From a virus: 41,272 nt of DNA. The translations under genes were made by a program, and so were the position numbers. Below are positions 40,545-41,272 of this stretch, one piece after another. Positions within the stretch are counted from its first letter, which is position 1; each line of letters begins with the position of its first letter. The DNA lies in IMG/VR virus record IMGVR_UViG_3300006802_000191, positions 1 through 41,272 of that record. One strand, given 5' to 3'. Below the pieces are notes generated by a model. It made no database searches, was not told the DNA's origin, and saw only the letters and a list, made by a program, of their open reading frames with translations.

Positions 40545-40703
40545 ATGAACAAGAACCTCAAGAAGCACCTCTCCTGGAAAAATGGCTTCATCGCTCTTAG
40601 CCTCCTGGTGTTCTCGGAAGCCTTGTCCTGCGTGTGTCTCGCCGTAGCTAGGGTGTTCTTGGTGGTCGCTGATGTCCTCGGAAATATCCCGGATATCGTG
40701 TAA
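40545..40703 (+). CDS. Small membrane protein (52 aa)
   Basis: A 52-residue protein: a basic start MNKNLKKHLSWK, then a long hydrophobic segment from about residue 14 to 45, GFIALSLLVFSEALSCVCLAV and continuing RVFLVVADVLG, enough for one or two membrane helices. Two Cys in CVC lie in the middle. The promoter is immediately upstream, with the -10 six bases from the ATG. A small membrane protein in an early cluster could act on host membrane functions, superinfection or defence. No family is recognised. Confidence 0.65.
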   Translation: MNKNLKKHLSWKNGFIALSLLVFSEALSCVCLAVARVFLVVADVLGNIPDIV

Positions 40704-40736
40704 AGCCTAGCCCATAGAATGCCGATAAAAAAGCAC

Positions 40737-40764
40737 TTGCAATCCTCCAAGAAAGCTGTATAAT
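40737..40764 (+). promoter_or_regulatory. Sigma70-like promoter of the 48-aa gene
   Basis: TTGCAA (40737-40742), 16-base spacer, TATAAT (40759-40764), AGAACCC, ATG at 40772 (seven bases in this case). Confidence 0.85.
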
Positions 40765-40771
40765 AGAACCC

Positions 40772-40918
40772 ATGAAGATCATCGCCTACGCCGCTTGGGA
40801 TAGCGAGTTCAACCTCGTCAAGTTCGACACCGAAGCAGAAGCCATCGAGTTCTGCGGTGATCCTGACCGTGTGATCCCTATCATCGAGACCGAGGAGATC
40901 GTCATTGAGAAGGAGTAA
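40772..40918 (+). CDS. Small acidic protein (48 aa)
   Basis: A 48-residue acidic protein, MKIIAYAAWDSEFNLVKFDT followed by EAEAIEFCGDPDRVIPII and ending in EEIVIEKE. It resembles in its alternation of strand and helix the small single-domain proteins of phage early regions; no family is recognised. It has its own promoter. Its last codons hold AAGGAG, which can act as Shine-Dalgarno for the next gene four bases downstream, so these two genes form a pair. Confidence 0.6.
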   Translation: MKIIAYAAWDSEFNLVKFDTEAEAIEFCGDPDRVIPIIETEEIVIEKE

Positions 40919-40922
40919 AGAA

Positions 40923-41135
40923 ATGGATAAGTCCAAGAAAGAACTGCTGGAGGAAATGTTCCCCGAAGTGGCTGCTGCTCTGAGGGCTATCTTCTACGCT
41001 GGTGCTCCTATCTCCTCCCGAGTTATGAGCTTCGATGTGATGATTTGGGAGTGTGCCTATTGCGGCGAAGAGAACGGTCATGATGATGACTGCGCGTATA
41101 AGATGGCAGAAAACGCTTACGAAGATTTGGACTAA
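40923..41135 (+). CDS. Small protein with CxxC motif (70 aa)
   Basis: A 70-residue acidic protein starting MDKSKKELLEEMFPEVAAAL and containing WECAYCGEENGHDDDCAYK, a C-x-x-C pair, a His and a further Cys suited to zinc binding. It starts four bases after the previous stop and uses the AAGGAG in that gene; unlike its neighbours it has no promoter directly before the ATG. An alternative in-frame ATG lies 18 bases further up inside the previous gene but lacks a Shine-Dalgarno. Function unknown. Confidence 0.65.
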   Translation: MDKSKKELLEEMFPEVAAALRAIFYAGAPISSRVMSFDVMIWECAYCGEENGHDDDCAYKMAENAYEDLD

Positions 41136-41141
41136 GCCTCT

Positions 41142-41192
41142 AGCCCCTGCCAAAATGGCAGGGCTCCGGCGGCGGGTTACAACCCTCCTGCC
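41142..41192 (+). other. Two mutually exclusive hairpins after the CxxC gene
   Basis: GGCAGG (41157-41162) can pair either with CCTGCC upstream (41146-41151, loop AAAAT) or with CCTGCC downstream (41187-41192), the latter enclosing GGGTT-AC-AACCC. No T-run follows. It could be a structured 3' end or a switch-like element. Confidence 0.4.
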
Positions 41193-41227
41193 TTGTAAAG
41201 ATGTACCTCGGTTTTTGGATTTTATTA

Positions 41228-41255
41228 TTGCAGGGGACGAAAGTGGGCGTATAAT
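41228..41255 (+). promoter_or_regulatory. Sigma70-like promoter at the right edge
   Basis: TTGCAG (41228-41233), 16-base spacer, TATAAT (41250-41255), GTAGGC, ATG at 41262. Confidence 0.8.
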
Positions 41256-41261
41256 GTAGGC

Positions 41262-41272
41262 ATGAGAAACGA
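41262..41272 (+). CDS. Start of a further small gene, truncated by window end
   Basis: Only the start codon and two more codons (M-R-N) are inside the window. It is called because the promoter directly upstream has the same architecture as those of the preceding small genes. Confidence 0.4.

Overview
The window is a 41-kb piece of the genome of a contractile-tailed (myovirus) phage with a T4-type head and DNA-packaging module. The basis is recognisable homologues of T4 gp17 (terminase), gp20 (portal), gp14 (neck), gp26, gp53, gp25, gp6, a gp5-like spike and a UvsW helicase. No rRNA, tRNA, CRISPR array or transposon was seen. The host cannot be named. The combination resembles environmental T4-like phages such as those of marine or freshwater bacteria, and the several carbohydrate-active domains suggest a host or habitat rich in polysaccharide.

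Layout. (1) 1-19591, minus strand: one long tail and baseplate operon running from an EF-hand protein and the tape measure through tube cap, gp53, hub, spike, a lectin-domain protein, gp25, gp6 and a giant gpI/gp7-like wedge protein into a partial adhesin. Most junctions are TAATG stop/start overlaps. (2) 19.6-25.2 kb, mixed strands: a PD-(D/E)XK/Fe-S nuclease, a TOPRIM primase, gp26 and the UvsW helicase, with very tight or overlapping divergent starts. Minus-strand terminators lie hidden inside opposing coding sequence. (3) 25.2-30.1 kb, minus: head module (scaffold-like acidic protein, portal, terminase). (4) 30.1-35.0 kb: a glycosyltransferase facing a 1002-aa neck protein fused to a polysaccharide-lyase-like domain, then a low-complexity basic protein, a holin-like protein and a repeat protein. 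(5) 35.0-38.7 kb, plus: small, mostly basic or zinc-ribbon proteins, a lipoprotein, a GH10 xylanase-like enzyme and DUF5522, ending at a bidirectional terminator. (6) 38.7-41.3 kb: a basic protein on the minus strand, then a gene-poor gap, then small genes with different codon use. Most of these have their own sigma70-like promoter whose -10 box lies 6-7 nt before the ATG.

Most interesting points: the regularly spaced promoter-ATG cassettes, which predict leaderless mRNAs; two unrelated basic proteins that share a 10-residue N-terminus ending in (I/L)TE, closely analogous to the T4 capsid-targeting sequence removed by the prohead protease; the gp14 neck-polysaccharide lyase fusion with a freshly duplicated C-terminal repeat; and a GH10 enzyme within the same phage.
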